DNA of 41,533 nt, taken from Spirochaetaceae bacterium. GTDB lineage: Bacteria > Spirochaetota > Leptospiria > Leptospirales > Leptonemataceae. The first letter of the stretch is position 1; each line of letters starts with the position of its first letter. The stretch lies in NCBI GenBank assembly GCA_002730875.1, contig PCBI01000020.1:1-41533 (forward strand), written 5' to 3'. Below the pieces are notes generated by a model, which was not told where the DNA came from, searched no databases, and worked only from the letters and a program-made list of their open reading frames with translations. The translations under genes were made by a program, and so were the position numbers. Below, one piece after another: positions 26,417-33,855 of this stretch.

Positions 26417-26776
26417 CAGCCGGGTGCGAGTTAAACGCGGCGCCCGGGCGTTATGCGAACTCTTTAAGGCGAACCGACGCCAATACGCCAGCCGGGTGCG
26501 AGATAAAGGCAGAGCCCGGGCGTTATGCGAACTCTTTAAGGCGAACCGCCGCCAATACGCCGGTCGGGGGCGAGTAAAACGCGGCGCCCCGGCGTTATGC
26601 GAACTTTTTAAGGCGAACCGCCGCCAATACGCCAGCCGGGTGCGAGATAAAGGCAGAGCCCCGGCGTTTTACGAACTCTTTAAGGCGAACGGTCGCCAGA
26701 GCGCCAGCCGGGTGCGAGTTAAACGCGGCGCCACGGCGTTATGCGAACTCTTTAAGGCGAACCGACGCCAATACGC
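26417..26776. repeat. Five exact-period 72-bp tandem repeats
   Basis: Units start at 26417, 26489, 26561, 26633 and 26705. Each contains GTTATGCGAACTCTTTAAGG with small variations, plus a hairpin-forming AACGC..GCGTT block. The period is a multiple of three, so a + strand frame (26334-26834) stays open and would encode five 24-residue Arg-rich repeats; I think this is a by-product. The AAC-TCTTTAAGGCG part resembles the 5' arm of the attC-like sites at 39-41 kb (AACTGCACTTTAAGCG). It sits between the desaturase and hisB genes. Confidence 0.75.
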
Positions 26777-26794
26777 CGTGGCCCTACGTCGCCG

Positions 26795-26850
26795 AAACCA
26801 GGTTGCGCCCCAGAAGGCGCGCTACTTCGGTTAAAGACGTACGCTATGCG
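26795..26850 (+). repeat. Diverged 3' arm of an attC-like site
   Basis: From AAACCA at 26795 to the CTATGCG at 26850 the sequence aligns with the 3' end of the site at 40738-40796: both carry TTGCGC, AAGGCGCGC, ACTTCG and then TTAAAGACGTACG (26831-26843 here). The core GTTAGGC is GCTATGC here, so it is probably inactive. It directly follows the 72-bp repeats. Identity over about 56 bases is roughly 80% by eye. Confidence 0.7.
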
Positions 26851-26890
26851 AACTGTTTAGGAGTAACCGGATGCCAGGTTCCCGGGCAGC

Positions 26891-27487
26891 TTATTCCAGA
26901 ACGCCTTTTGTTGAAGCAATCTGGCCCTGGCGGCGCTCATCTACAGCTATGCCCATGCGTAGCGCATGCCCCAGAGCTTTGAAAACAGCTTCATGGATAT
27001 GGTGACGATTATCGCCGTAATGCACAAGTACGTGCAGATTCATGCGAGCATTCATGGCAAATTTCTGCAGAAACTCCAGAGAGAGCTCGGCATCGTAAAT
27101 GCCAAACTTGCCTTCCTTTATACTGTCCGGACCTTTGTAGGTAAAATTAAACCGGCCGCTGAGATCCAGCGCCACGGTGCAGAGCACCTCGTCCATGGTA
27201 AGGGTAAAATGGCCGTACCGATGAATCCCTTTCTTGTCGCCCAGAGCTTCATAGAGCAGTCCGCCGAATACGATGGCCGTATCTTCGACGGAATGATGAC
27301 AATCGATGCCGATATCGCCGCGAAGCAGCAGATCTATGTCGATCAGGCTCTGCCTGGTAATATGCGAAAGCATATGATCGAAAAATGGAATCTCCGTATT
27401 CAGACTGGCCTTGCCAGATCCATCCAGATCGATCTTCATCTGGATTTTTGTTTCGGATGTCTCTCTTTTCTTCTCTGCTACTCTCAA
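26891..27487 (-). CDS. hisB: HisB: imidazoleglycerol-phosphate dehydratase
   Basis: A 198-residue IGP dehydratase (monofunctional, without a phosphatase domain). It makes imidazole acetol phosphate in histidine synthesis. The manganese-binding motifs are clear: FFDHMLSHI, DCHHSVEDTAI, and HHIHEAVFKALGHAL. The start is TTG 27487, supported by AGGAG at 27494-27498 on the coding strand with a 6-nt gap. It is separated from hisH and hisA by the desaturase gene and about 610 bp of repeat-rich DNA. Confidence 0.96.
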   Translation of the reverse strand: MRVAEKKRETSETKIQMKIDLDGSGKASLNTEIPFFDHMLSHITRQSLIDIDLLLRGDIGIDCHHSVEDTAIVFGGLLYEALGDKKGIHRYGHFTLTMDEVLCTVALDLSGRFNFTYKGPDSIKEGKFGIYDAELSLEFLQKFAMNARMNLHVLVHYGDNRHHIHEAVFKALGHALRMGIAVDERRQGQIASTKGVLE

Positions 27488-27584
27488 GCCAGGCTCCTGC
27501 TACTAAGATGGCCCGCCGAACGGACGCACTGGTACCAATCTAAACATCGGCTTTCCATGCGACCGTTCTAAAGCGGGCCCGCGC

Positions 27585-28721
27585 TCAGTTCCTTTTTTTG
27601 GGTCCCTTGCGAATCTTCATGGTTATTTCTTTGTGCCATTTCTCTTTGGCATCCCGCTGAGCGGCCTTGCCTTCATCGGCCACGGGCTTTTTTCGTTTCT
27701 TCCGAAACTCCTGTAGCCTCTGTACCTCTGCATGCATGGCTTTGTAGCTCTCCAGAAGGGACGGATTCAGATCGCCATTCCGAACAGCCTCCTGCACGGC
27801 GCAACCCTGCTCCTGTTCGTGTTTACAGTCCCGGAACCGGCAATTAGTGGCCAGTTCCTGAATGTAACCAAAGGGTCCCTCCTCGGGCAGGGCATCCAGT
27901 CCCAGTTCGCGCATTCCGGGAGTATCCAGGATTCCATATCCGTCTGGATGCAGAATCCAATCCCGCCGTGTAGTGGTGTGCCGGCCCTTTCCGGTGCTTT
28001 CACTTACGTGGGATACGTCCTGCGTCTGCCGTCCCAGAAGCGCATTTACCAGAGTGGACTTTCCGGCGCCGGACGGGCCCAGAAAACAGGTTAATGCCAC
28101 CGGAGGTCCCGCCTGGCCCGTAGTCTCCAGGGTCCGGAGAATGGAACGGACAGACTGAATCGAGTCAGGATCGGTCATGGAAAGCAAATGGATGTTTGCG
28201 GCCGAAACCAGGCGGCTCAATCGATCCACGATATCCTGGAGTTCCCGCTCATTCGGAATCAAATCGCACTTGGTAATGGCAATTCGCACGGGCACGCCGC
28301 CGGCTACGTTCAAGTAGCGCAGGCAGCCTCCGTCGGACAACGGGCGGTCCGCTGGCATTACAATCCATACAAGATCGACATTGGCGGCCATGATTTGCGA
28401 ATCGCTACCGCCGGCCTGCTTTCTATGCAGCAGGCTACGACGAGGAAAGACCGATTCCACAAGAACCTGATCCCGGTCAATGGGCCGACAACGTATCATG
28501 TCGCCCACCGCCGGTAGAACATCCCCGCCTTCCATGAGATCCGCCGGATCCAGCGCAGGCAACATTTGAAACCGACCGGGCAAAAGAGCCCTGAGCTCCG
28601 GACCCGGGTCAGGTCTTTCGCGCAGCCGCCCGGAGCCATCTGCTTCGGTAAGCGAGACTATACCATATTCGCTACCGTAGTGTGCGGTGACGATGCATTG
28701 AATTTCTGAATTTGTTTCCAT
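27585..28721 (-). CDS. rsgA: RsgA: circularly permuted ribosome-assembly GTPase
   Basis: A 378-residue GTPase acting in late 30S subunit maturation. The N-terminal OB-fold region is followed by the permuted G motifs in the order G4 (AITKCDL), G1 (GPSGAGKSTLVNALLG), G3 (DTPGMREL), then a zinc-binding Cys/His domain (CRFRDCKHEQEQGC). The C-terminus is long, basic and Lys-rich. ATG 28721. G4 reads TKCD where NKxD is usual, a common variant. It lies 97 bp upstream of hisB on the same strand. Confidence 0.96.
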   Translation of the reverse strand: METNSEIQCIVTAHYGSEYGIVSLTEADGSGRLRERPDPGPELRALLPGRFQMLPALDPADLMEGGDVLPAVGDMIRCRPIDRDQVLVESVFPRRSLLHRKQAGGSDSQIMAANVDLVWIVMPADRPLSDGGCLRYLNVAGGVPVRIAITKCDLIPNERELQDIVDRLSRLVSAANIHLLSMTDPDSIQSVRSILRTLETTGQAGPPVALTCFLGPSGAGKSTLVNALLGRQTQDVSHVSESTGKGRHTTTRRDWILHPDGYGILDTPGMRELGLDALPEEGPFGYIQELATNCRFRDCKHEQEQGCAVQEAVRNGDLNPSLLESYKAMHAEVQRLQEFRKKRKKPVADEGKAAQRDAKEKWHKEITMKIRKGPKKRN

Positions 28722-28943
28722 TGGTTTGATTCCCGGGCTTTACGCCCATGCCTTTCGGCCTGTGGACACACCTTCTCCGGCTGCTGGGGCAGTGTTTTTT
28801 CGGGAAGATGCGAGAATCAAACAATCATATGCAAGAGGGCTCTCACGAACCTGATCGCACAGTAATCCAGGGCCGGCAGTCCGTCAAAGCATTATTTTGA
28901 TTGTCAGCCTGAGCGTCCTTCGGACTCTGTCCGAACCGACCTT
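28722..28943. other. Gap upstream of tRNA-Leu; small hairpin
   Basis: No gene is seen between rsgA and the tRNA. A perfect hairpin TTCGGAC-TCT-GTCCGAA lies at 28919-28935, eight bases before the tRNA. A promoter for the tRNA should be here (TTGATT at about 28898-28903 is a possible -35), but I cannot define it. Confidence 0.4.
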
Positions 28944-29027
28944 GCCCAGGTGGCGGAACTGGTAGACGCGCTAGTTTCAGGTACTAGTGGGAGTAATCCT
29001 GTGGAGGTTCAAGTCCTCTCCTGGGCA
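28944..29027 (+). tRNA. tRNA-Leu (anticodon CAG)
   Basis: The acceptor stem GCCCAGG (from 28944) pairs with CCTGGGC, with discriminator A at 29027. The D-arm region is GCGGAACTGGTAGACGC. The anticodon stem CTAGT/ACTAG encloses loop TTCAGGT with anticodon CAG, reading CUG. There is a long class II variable arm, and the T-arm is GGAGG-TTCAAGT-CCTCT. The 3' CCA is not encoded. 84 nt. Confidence 0.96.
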
Positions 29028-29032
29028 CAGTA

Positions 29033-29058
29033 AGGCGGCTTTTCAGGCCGCCTCTTTT
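29033..29058 (+). terminator. Intrinsic terminator of tRNA-Leu
   Basis: AGGCGGC (29033-29039) pairs with GCCGCCT (29047-29053) around a 7-nt loop and is followed by C-TTTT and a pyrimidine-rich run. It starts 6 bp after the tRNA. Confidence 0.85.
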
Positions 29059-29307
29059 CCTTTACTTCTAATTGTGCGACATTTCCGCTAGAGTAGGCCT
29101 CCGGCGAATCCGGGGAGTCATGACTTACAGACGGGTTCGAAAAGCGGGATCCGTCTTTTTCATTGTTGGGTGTCGTCGGATTGGAACTCTGCCCTGCCCT
29201 CAGGTTATTGCCGATTCCTTAGTGAAGCCCGTCCTTGATCGCTGCAGAGATCCGAAATCCAGGACGAGCCCACGCAAACGTAGCTACCCCGCCACAGCCG
29301 CAGGATT
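29059..29307. other. Gap after tRNA-Leu, no gene seen
   Basis: About 250 bp. A + strand frame (29072-29362) is open but Arg-rich and overlaps the next gene's 3' end; I do not support it as coding. Nothing else was recognised. Confidence 0.4.
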
Positions 29308-29916
29308 TCACAGGGCGCTCCGTTTCAGAGAATTCGCTGTGAATTCGGTCTTTCTCGCATGACTGCGAAAGAGCAATACAAAATAGAAGACGATGGGCGC
29401 CAGAAGCCAGATCATCTGAGGGAGCAAAGTCAGCTCCATGCCTCCTACTTCGACAATGACGGGACTCCACCAGGTGGACCTCCATTCCCAGGCCCCCATG
29501 GAGAGACTGAGCATTTCCACGCCGAATTCCTGGATCTGCCCCCAGGCCAGGAGTATGCCGAGATCCCACCAGGAAAATCGCTGGAACGCTTCCTGGCGAA
29601 AGACTCGAACCAGGAACCATCCGGCCAGAAATATTCCGCCGTCCCACAGAGAGTGAAAGCCCGCGCAGAGCCACCACGCTAGCGGAGGCTCGTTCAAATA
29701 GACCACGATGGAATGCGAATCATAAGCTGCCCACGCATTGAACGGAAATTCCCAGAAGGCGCCGAGTAGCGAACCGAGCAGAAAAACAGAGATTATATTG
29801 GGATCCCTGCCCTGTTGCTTCCGCTGACCCCGGAAAAAGACAGCCAAGGTCAAAACGATGGCTCCCGCATAGTTCATCCAATAAAATATAGAAATGTCCA
29901 TGAGTCCCGCAGCCAT
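29308..29916 (-). CDS. Multi-pass membrane protein (hypothetical)
   Basis: About 202 residues from ATG 29916 (MAAGLMDISIFYWMNYAG); ATG 29901 is also possible. At least five hydrophobic segments, including AGAIVLTLAVFF, ISVFLLGSLLGAFWEF, LWDGGIFLAGWFLVRVF, DLGILLAWGQIQEF and LLPQMIWLLAPIVFYFVLLF. Rich in Trp. I do not recognise the family. It is downstream of the TetR gene on the same strand, with a TetR-type palindrome just before its start, so the regulator probably controls it. A longer frame to 30147 would run over the operator and the TetR stop and is unlikely. Confidence 0.72.
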   Translation of the reverse strand: MAAGLMDISIFYWMNYAGAIVLTLAVFFRGQRKQQGRDPNIISVFLLGSLLGAFWEFPFNAWAAYDSHSIVVYLNEPPLAWWLCAGFHSLWDGGIFLAGWFLVRVFRQEAFQRFSWWDLGILLAWGQIQEFGVEMLSLSMGAWEWRSTWWSPVIVEVGGMELTLLPQMIWLLAPIVFYFVLLFRSHARKTEFTANSLKRSAL

Positions 29917-29924
29917 CCTATTGT

Positions 29925-29942
29925 TGAATGAATATTCAGTCA
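29925..29942. promoter_or_regulatory. Candidate TetR-family operator
   Basis: TGAATGAATATTCAGTCA is an 18-bp palindrome with one mismatched pair and a perfect TGAATATTCA core. The form and spacing are typical of TetR-family operators. It lies 8 bp before ATG 29916 and 200 bp downstream of the TetR gene. Confidence 0.55.
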
Positions 29943-30018
29943 ATCCATTCGAAACCCGGTGCCGGGTTCCGTGTTTCATGTTTTTGACACATTCCCGGGG
30001 TTGCGCCCCTACCGGCTG

Positions 30019-30063
30019 CAGATCCTGCGCGAATAGACAGATCCTGCGCGAATAGACAGATCC
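30019..30063. repeat. 19-bp direct repeat, two copies plus a partial third
   Basis: CAGATCCTGCGCGAATAGA occurs at 30019-30037 and 30038-30056, with a third copy starting CAGATCC at 30057. It is in the gap between the TetR gene and the membrane protein gene. Confidence 0.7.
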
Positions 30064-30143
30064 CGTCCATCTGCCTATAGCGCTGTCAACTCGCTTCCGG
30101 AGATCCAGGTCAGTAGCAAAGAGGGGCACAGACGATCTCCGTC

Positions 30144-30734
30144 TCAAGGCTTAAGTATCCCCAGGAGTTCTTTGCGGAGCCTGGTGACTGAAATCTCCGG
30201 TTTCAAGAAAAGTCTATGAGTAAGGCCGTCGGCGAAACAAATGACCAGGTCCGTAAGCGCTTCGGGATCCGTCTTTCGAACCATACCCAGTTGCATGAAA
30301 TCCTCAAGCTGCTGACGTACCACGCTGCGATAGAATTCGAGATAATCCAAAAACAGCGAATGAATTCGATCATTTCTGGAAGTCATGGCCAGGAATTGAA
30401 ACCAGATGGAGGGATTCCCCAATTTCTGATCCCAGAGGCGCATCGGGTTAAACAATAGGTCCTGAAAGCTCTTGAATCGTTTCCCCGGCGAAGGTAAGCG
30501 AAGGTCCTTTTCAAGAACCTGTTCTTTGATCTCTTCGACCATGGCGCGAAACAACGCTTCGATTAGATCGTCCTTTGTTTTGTAATAGTGCATGATCAGA
30601 CTGGGCGGGCAGTCCATCCGAGCCGCCACTTTTGCTATGGAGGCGCCCTCCAGGCCAAGTTCGCTAATTGCCGCGGCAAAATGAGACAAAATCTCGGATT
30701 CTCGTTGGTTTCGAATATCGCTACGGGCACTCAT
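30144..30734 (-). CDS. TetR-family transcriptional regulator
   Basis: About 196 residues from ATG 30734; a GTG at 30743 could add three. The N-terminal helix-turn-helix is SEILSHFAAAISELGLEGASIAKVAARMDCPPSLIMHYYKTKDDLIEALF, the classic TetR pattern. The C-terminal ligand/dimer domain is all helical and includes WFQFLAMTSR and a BetI-like arrangement. The effector is unknown. The likely target is the palindrome at 29925-29942 before the downstream membrane protein gene. Confidence 0.9.
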   Translation of the reverse strand: MSARSDIRNQRESEILSHFAAAISELGLEGASIAKVAARMDCPPSLIMHYYKTKDDLIEALFRAMVEEIKEQVLEKDLRLPSPGKRFKSFQDLLFNPMRLWDQKLGNPSIWFQFLAMTSRNDRIHSLFLDYLEFYRSVVRQQLEDFMQLGMVRKTDPEALTDLVICFADGLTHRLFLKPEISVTRLRKELLGILKP

Positions 30735-30932
30735 AGAATGCACCGGGTTGGCTCTGGATCATTGTGTCATGGAGTTTTCAACCGCGAACGATCGGATTCG
30801 GGCAGATCGTTGTCCTGGATGCTGCTGAAAAAGAATCATTTTCAGGTAGACGGAGGCAGCCCAGGGTACATAGACTGGGCTCTTCCCGGCTACAGGCTTT
30901 AAACAGTGGCCCTGGCAAGGACGTCTGGTCTA

Positions 30933-32129
30933 ATGAATCCCGGTCTGATTATTTCTGTCCATCCGCTGATCTCTCGGCTCACTTTGCTACTCGTGCTTTC
31001 GGGCATTCTGCTTCAGGGCTCCCATTGCGCAGGAGGCGGAAAGAAAGATCGCTCCGACCTGGTTCGTCCGGCCAGCCTGAGTCTGTATCCCGATGAGGAC
31101 CCCGAAGGCGATCGCACGGGAGTCTATTATGACAAAGAAAAGCTAAAAGTGGCGCTGGCCCATTCCCATGAACCGGAAGAGATCCAGGAGATTCACAATC
31201 AGCTAATGCAGTTCGACAACTGGATGGAGCGCACCGCCCGAATTTATGGAATCTCCACCGTAACCGTGGCCATCGTAAACGATCAAAACGTTCTCTATCA
31301 GCGAGGCGTGCATGCGAATCTGCATCGCAAGTATCCGGTAGTTTCCTTTACGAAACCCTTCACGGCTGTGGCCATACTGCAACTGGCGGAAAGACGCCGA
31401 CTGGATCTGGATGCGCCGGTAAACACATACGTGCCCAATTCCGTTTACTATCATCCCCGCTGGGATCAGGTAACCGTACGGCATCTACTAACCCATACAT
31501 CCGGAGTTACAGAAGGCGGAGCCCGCATCGCTCCGCCCGGAACCATGTTCGCATACTCCAACAACGGCTACCGTCTCCTGGGACGGGTCGTTCTGGCGGT
31601 GTCCGGATTACCGGTGCATCGGTATTTCCAGGAGTTCATAGTTCGACCCATGAACATGAAGCATACAGATAGCGGATACAAAACCGATGGCGCCGCCGGA
31701 ATGTGGACCTCCACCACAGATTTGCGAAAGTTCCTGATCATGCATCTGGCCAGAGGTTCCTTCGAAGGTAAATCCATCATCAAAGAAAGCAGCTACAACC
31801 AGATGTTTGGCACTCCAGCCGCACGGCCCAACTGCGAATTTGTGGAGTATCGCGGAGTGGCCTGGCGCATCTGGTCGGCACGCGGAAAGCCGCTCCTTGT
31901 GAACCACGCCGCGCTCTGGTACGGCATGGGCGGAACCATGCAGTGGTATCCCGAATACAACCTGGGCTGGATCTTTATGAGCAATCCACAGTCCCACAAC
32001 CATCCGGCCTTTCGCGCATTCTATCTACAGATGCGAGCGCGACTGAATAATCTGGCCGTCACTATTGGTCACATCAAGGACAATCCAAACTATATCCGCC
32101 CCTGCTACTACCAGACCGTAACCTGGTAG
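30933..32129 (+). CDS. Serine beta-lactamase-like (class C/esterase fold) lipoprotein
   Basis: About 398 residues from ATG 30933. The signal peptide ends in GILLQGSHC, a plausible lipobox, so lipidated and exported. The nucleophile motif SxxK is SFTK (in YPVVSFTKPFTAVAIL), with HLLTHTSGVTEGG and the YxN-type motif YSNNGYRLLG downstream. A third motif resembling HxG is not obvious; NHAALWYGMGG is in the right area. It may be a beta-lactamase, peptidase or esterase. It stands alone, divergent from the TetR gene. Confidence 0.85.
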   Translation: MNPGLIISVHPLISRLTLLLVLSGILLQGSHCAGGGKKDRSDLVRPASLSLYPDEDPEGDRTGVYYDKEKLKVALAHSHEPEEIQEIHNQLMQFDNWMERTARIYGISTVTVAIVNDQNVLYQRGVHANLHRKYPVVSFTKPFTAVAILQLAERRRLDLDAPVNTYVPNSVYYHPRWDQVTVRHLLTHTSGVTEGGARIAPPGTMFAYSNNGYRLLGRVVLAVSGLPVHRYFQEFIVRPMNMKHTDSGYKTDGAAGMWTSTTDLRKFLIMHLARGSFEGKSIIKESSYNQMFGTPAARPNCEFVEYRGVAWRIWSARGKPLLVNHAALWYGMGGTMQWYPEYNLGWIFMSNPQSHNHPAFRAFYLQMRARLNNLAVTIGHIKDNPNYIRPCYYQTVTW

Positions 32130-32261
32130 ATCCCTGCTATGCTAAAGATTGTGCGACTCGGAAGTTACGTTAACCCAACGGACGAAATCGGACACTACCA
32201 ATTGGATCGCACCGGCCTTCGGTGATTTGCGCCCTCTGGCAAGGATAAACGATGGGGAACC

Positions 32262-33200
32262 TCAGCGTAACTTCAGAGGCTTAAAGTCTATCTGCCTTGC
32301 GGCGACGATTGCTCCGTCGCTTTGCTGCCGCAGAACCACCAGTCTAAAGTTGCCGGTTCCGTAGTCAGGCTCGAGACGTTTTGTATAGCGCACCGAAACA
32401 TCCGCAGTCTGCGGCGGCGCCCCGGTCGCCGTTGGCTCAACAGTCTCCGCCGTGTCTAAATGCCAGAAGTCATGAACTACCCCGTCGTGCGACAATCTAC
32501 GGTTGGCATTTTCGCCCCGGGGCACCGAATTGCTCAGTCCGTCCTGAACCAGAGCCAGCTGCAGAGACTCCTCGCTTGTTAATGGCTCATTCAGGGTTAC
32601 AACAACCAGGGGCATTTTCCGGTTCAATTCGATCTGAATATTGATTTCGGACTGCCCTGACTGCTGGCGCGGATCCGATGGCTGACGGATATAATTGCGG
32701 ATCCTTGCTTCGGAATGACCGACTGTTTCGAATCGACCATCGATTACCATTTGGGGGGTGTAGATACCCCGCAAGCCCAATCGTTCGGCATAGAATTCCT
32801 GGCGTTCGCTGGCCGTTTTGCTGGAGTAAGGATCTTTCCAGCCCAGTCGATTCCAGTAATCGACATGATGCGAAAGCACAATAACCTCTCGTCCATCGAT
32901 CTGTCCCTCCTTTCGTAACCTGGCAAGAAGGGCATCCGCCGGCGGACAACTGGAACATCCCTGGGAAGTAAAGAGCTCCAGAACCACCGGGCCGTGCTGG
33001 TCGATGGAAGTTTTCCGCTCCAGAGGATTTGCGGCAGTACCGTTATTGTTTCCGGAACAAAGTGCGAGAAATGCGCTCCCGGCCGAAAGGAGCAGAAATC
33101 GGATCAGGCGCCGGCTAAAATGTCTAGAGCCCCGGGCCCGACCGGTATACTGAAGGAAAAAACCGACATTCTCAGAGTTCATGGTAGTGTTGGCTTTCAT
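32262..33200 (-). CDS. DUF1223 thioredoxin-fold secreted protein
   Basis: About 312 residues from ATG 33200; ATG 33182 is an alternative. The N-terminal hydrophobic segment ends with FLALCSG, so it may be a lipoprotein. The DUF1223 signature ELFTSQGCSSCPPADALL lies near residue 75, with a CxxC-like active site, and VIVLSHHVDYWNRLGWKDPYS follows. YTPQMVIDG fits the thioredoxin cis-Pro region. The C-terminal beta-rich part ends in VVLRQQSDGAIVAARQI. Function in the family is not established; a redox role in the envelope is likely. Confidence 0.85.
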   Translation of the reverse strand: MKANTTMNSENVGFFLQYTGRARGSRHFSRRLIRFLLLSAGSAFLALCSGNNNGTAANPLERKTSIDQHGPVVLELFTSQGCSSCPPADALLARLRKEGQIDGREVIVLSHHVDYWNRLGWKDPYSSKTASERQEFYAERLGLRGIYTPQMVIDGRFETVGHSEARIRNYIRQPSDPRQQSGQSEINIQIELNRKMPLVVVTLNEPLTSEESLQLALVQDGLSNSVPRGENANRRLSHDGVVHDFWHLDTAETVEPTATGAPPQTADVSVRYTKRLEPDYGTGNFRLVVLRQQSDGAIVAARQIDFKPLKLR

Positions 33201-33855
33201 GGCGTTTTGGCTTTCACGAAACGGCTGGCGCTGATGGTACGGGCAGCATTCACCAGACTGCTGGCGCTCCACTAAAAGGTTTTTCTATAAGAACGGAACT
33301 CCACGAAAGTGGTTCTTTCCTTCCGGATCATCGGTTACATCAGTTTCGCATTCGGCCTTCGCCGAAGCATCGATTCGCCAACCAATCCATACCCCCGGTC
33401 ATCGATGTACAAACCAATGCCGAGCCCACAGTAGTTAATGCGCAGACCATTCCATACCTGGAGTAATCGCAATGAAGCTTGTTTTATTCGGCTGCAGGGG
33501 GAGCGCCAGATTCCGGGTTTCACAGATTCAGCATCCGAGCCCCGGGGATGGATCAGGAAAAGTTCTTCATGTGTTCTATTAGCTTTTTACTTTCGTTAGG
33601 ATCACAGATAAAAAAAACTGCTAAAACGATAGTTACTCAATTGACCAATGCTTCCGGTCCTGGTTGCTTTACTTCACTGACCGGCGCAAAGGTACGGGCG
33701 CGAAATTGCGACAATCGCTTGCCGGATCAAGCATTCGGAGCGGACCAAAAGCCTCCATCGTAACCGTTATTTCCGGTGGCGGTGAACCTTCTAACGGCAA
33801 GGCAGGGTCTGGCAAACGGGAACGAAACACGCAGGACCCACTGGCGGCACATTAA
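33201..33855. other. Intergenic stretch, no clear gene
   Basis: About 650 bp between the DUF1223 gene and the RND gene. A minus-strand frame at 33335-33523 includes GLGIGLYIDDRGYGLVGESM, which looks protein-like and might be a gene remnant, but I cannot assign it. An A-rich tract (about 33607-33618) lies upstream of the RND gene. No convincing promoter. Confidence 0.35.

Noticed and set aside
26334..26834. 166-codon frame encoding 24-residue repeats
   Set aside because: Arg-rich, follows a DNA repeat with attC-like arms; not listed as CDS, but recorded as a finding because it cannot be excluded.
29072..29362. 96-codon frame after tRNA-Leu
   Set aside because: Arg-rich, overlaps the terminator region and the 3' end of the next gene on the other strand.
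33335..33523. Minus-strand gene in the gap before the RND transporter
   Set aside because: A short protein-like stretch only; no start signal or family, so left as a possible remnant.
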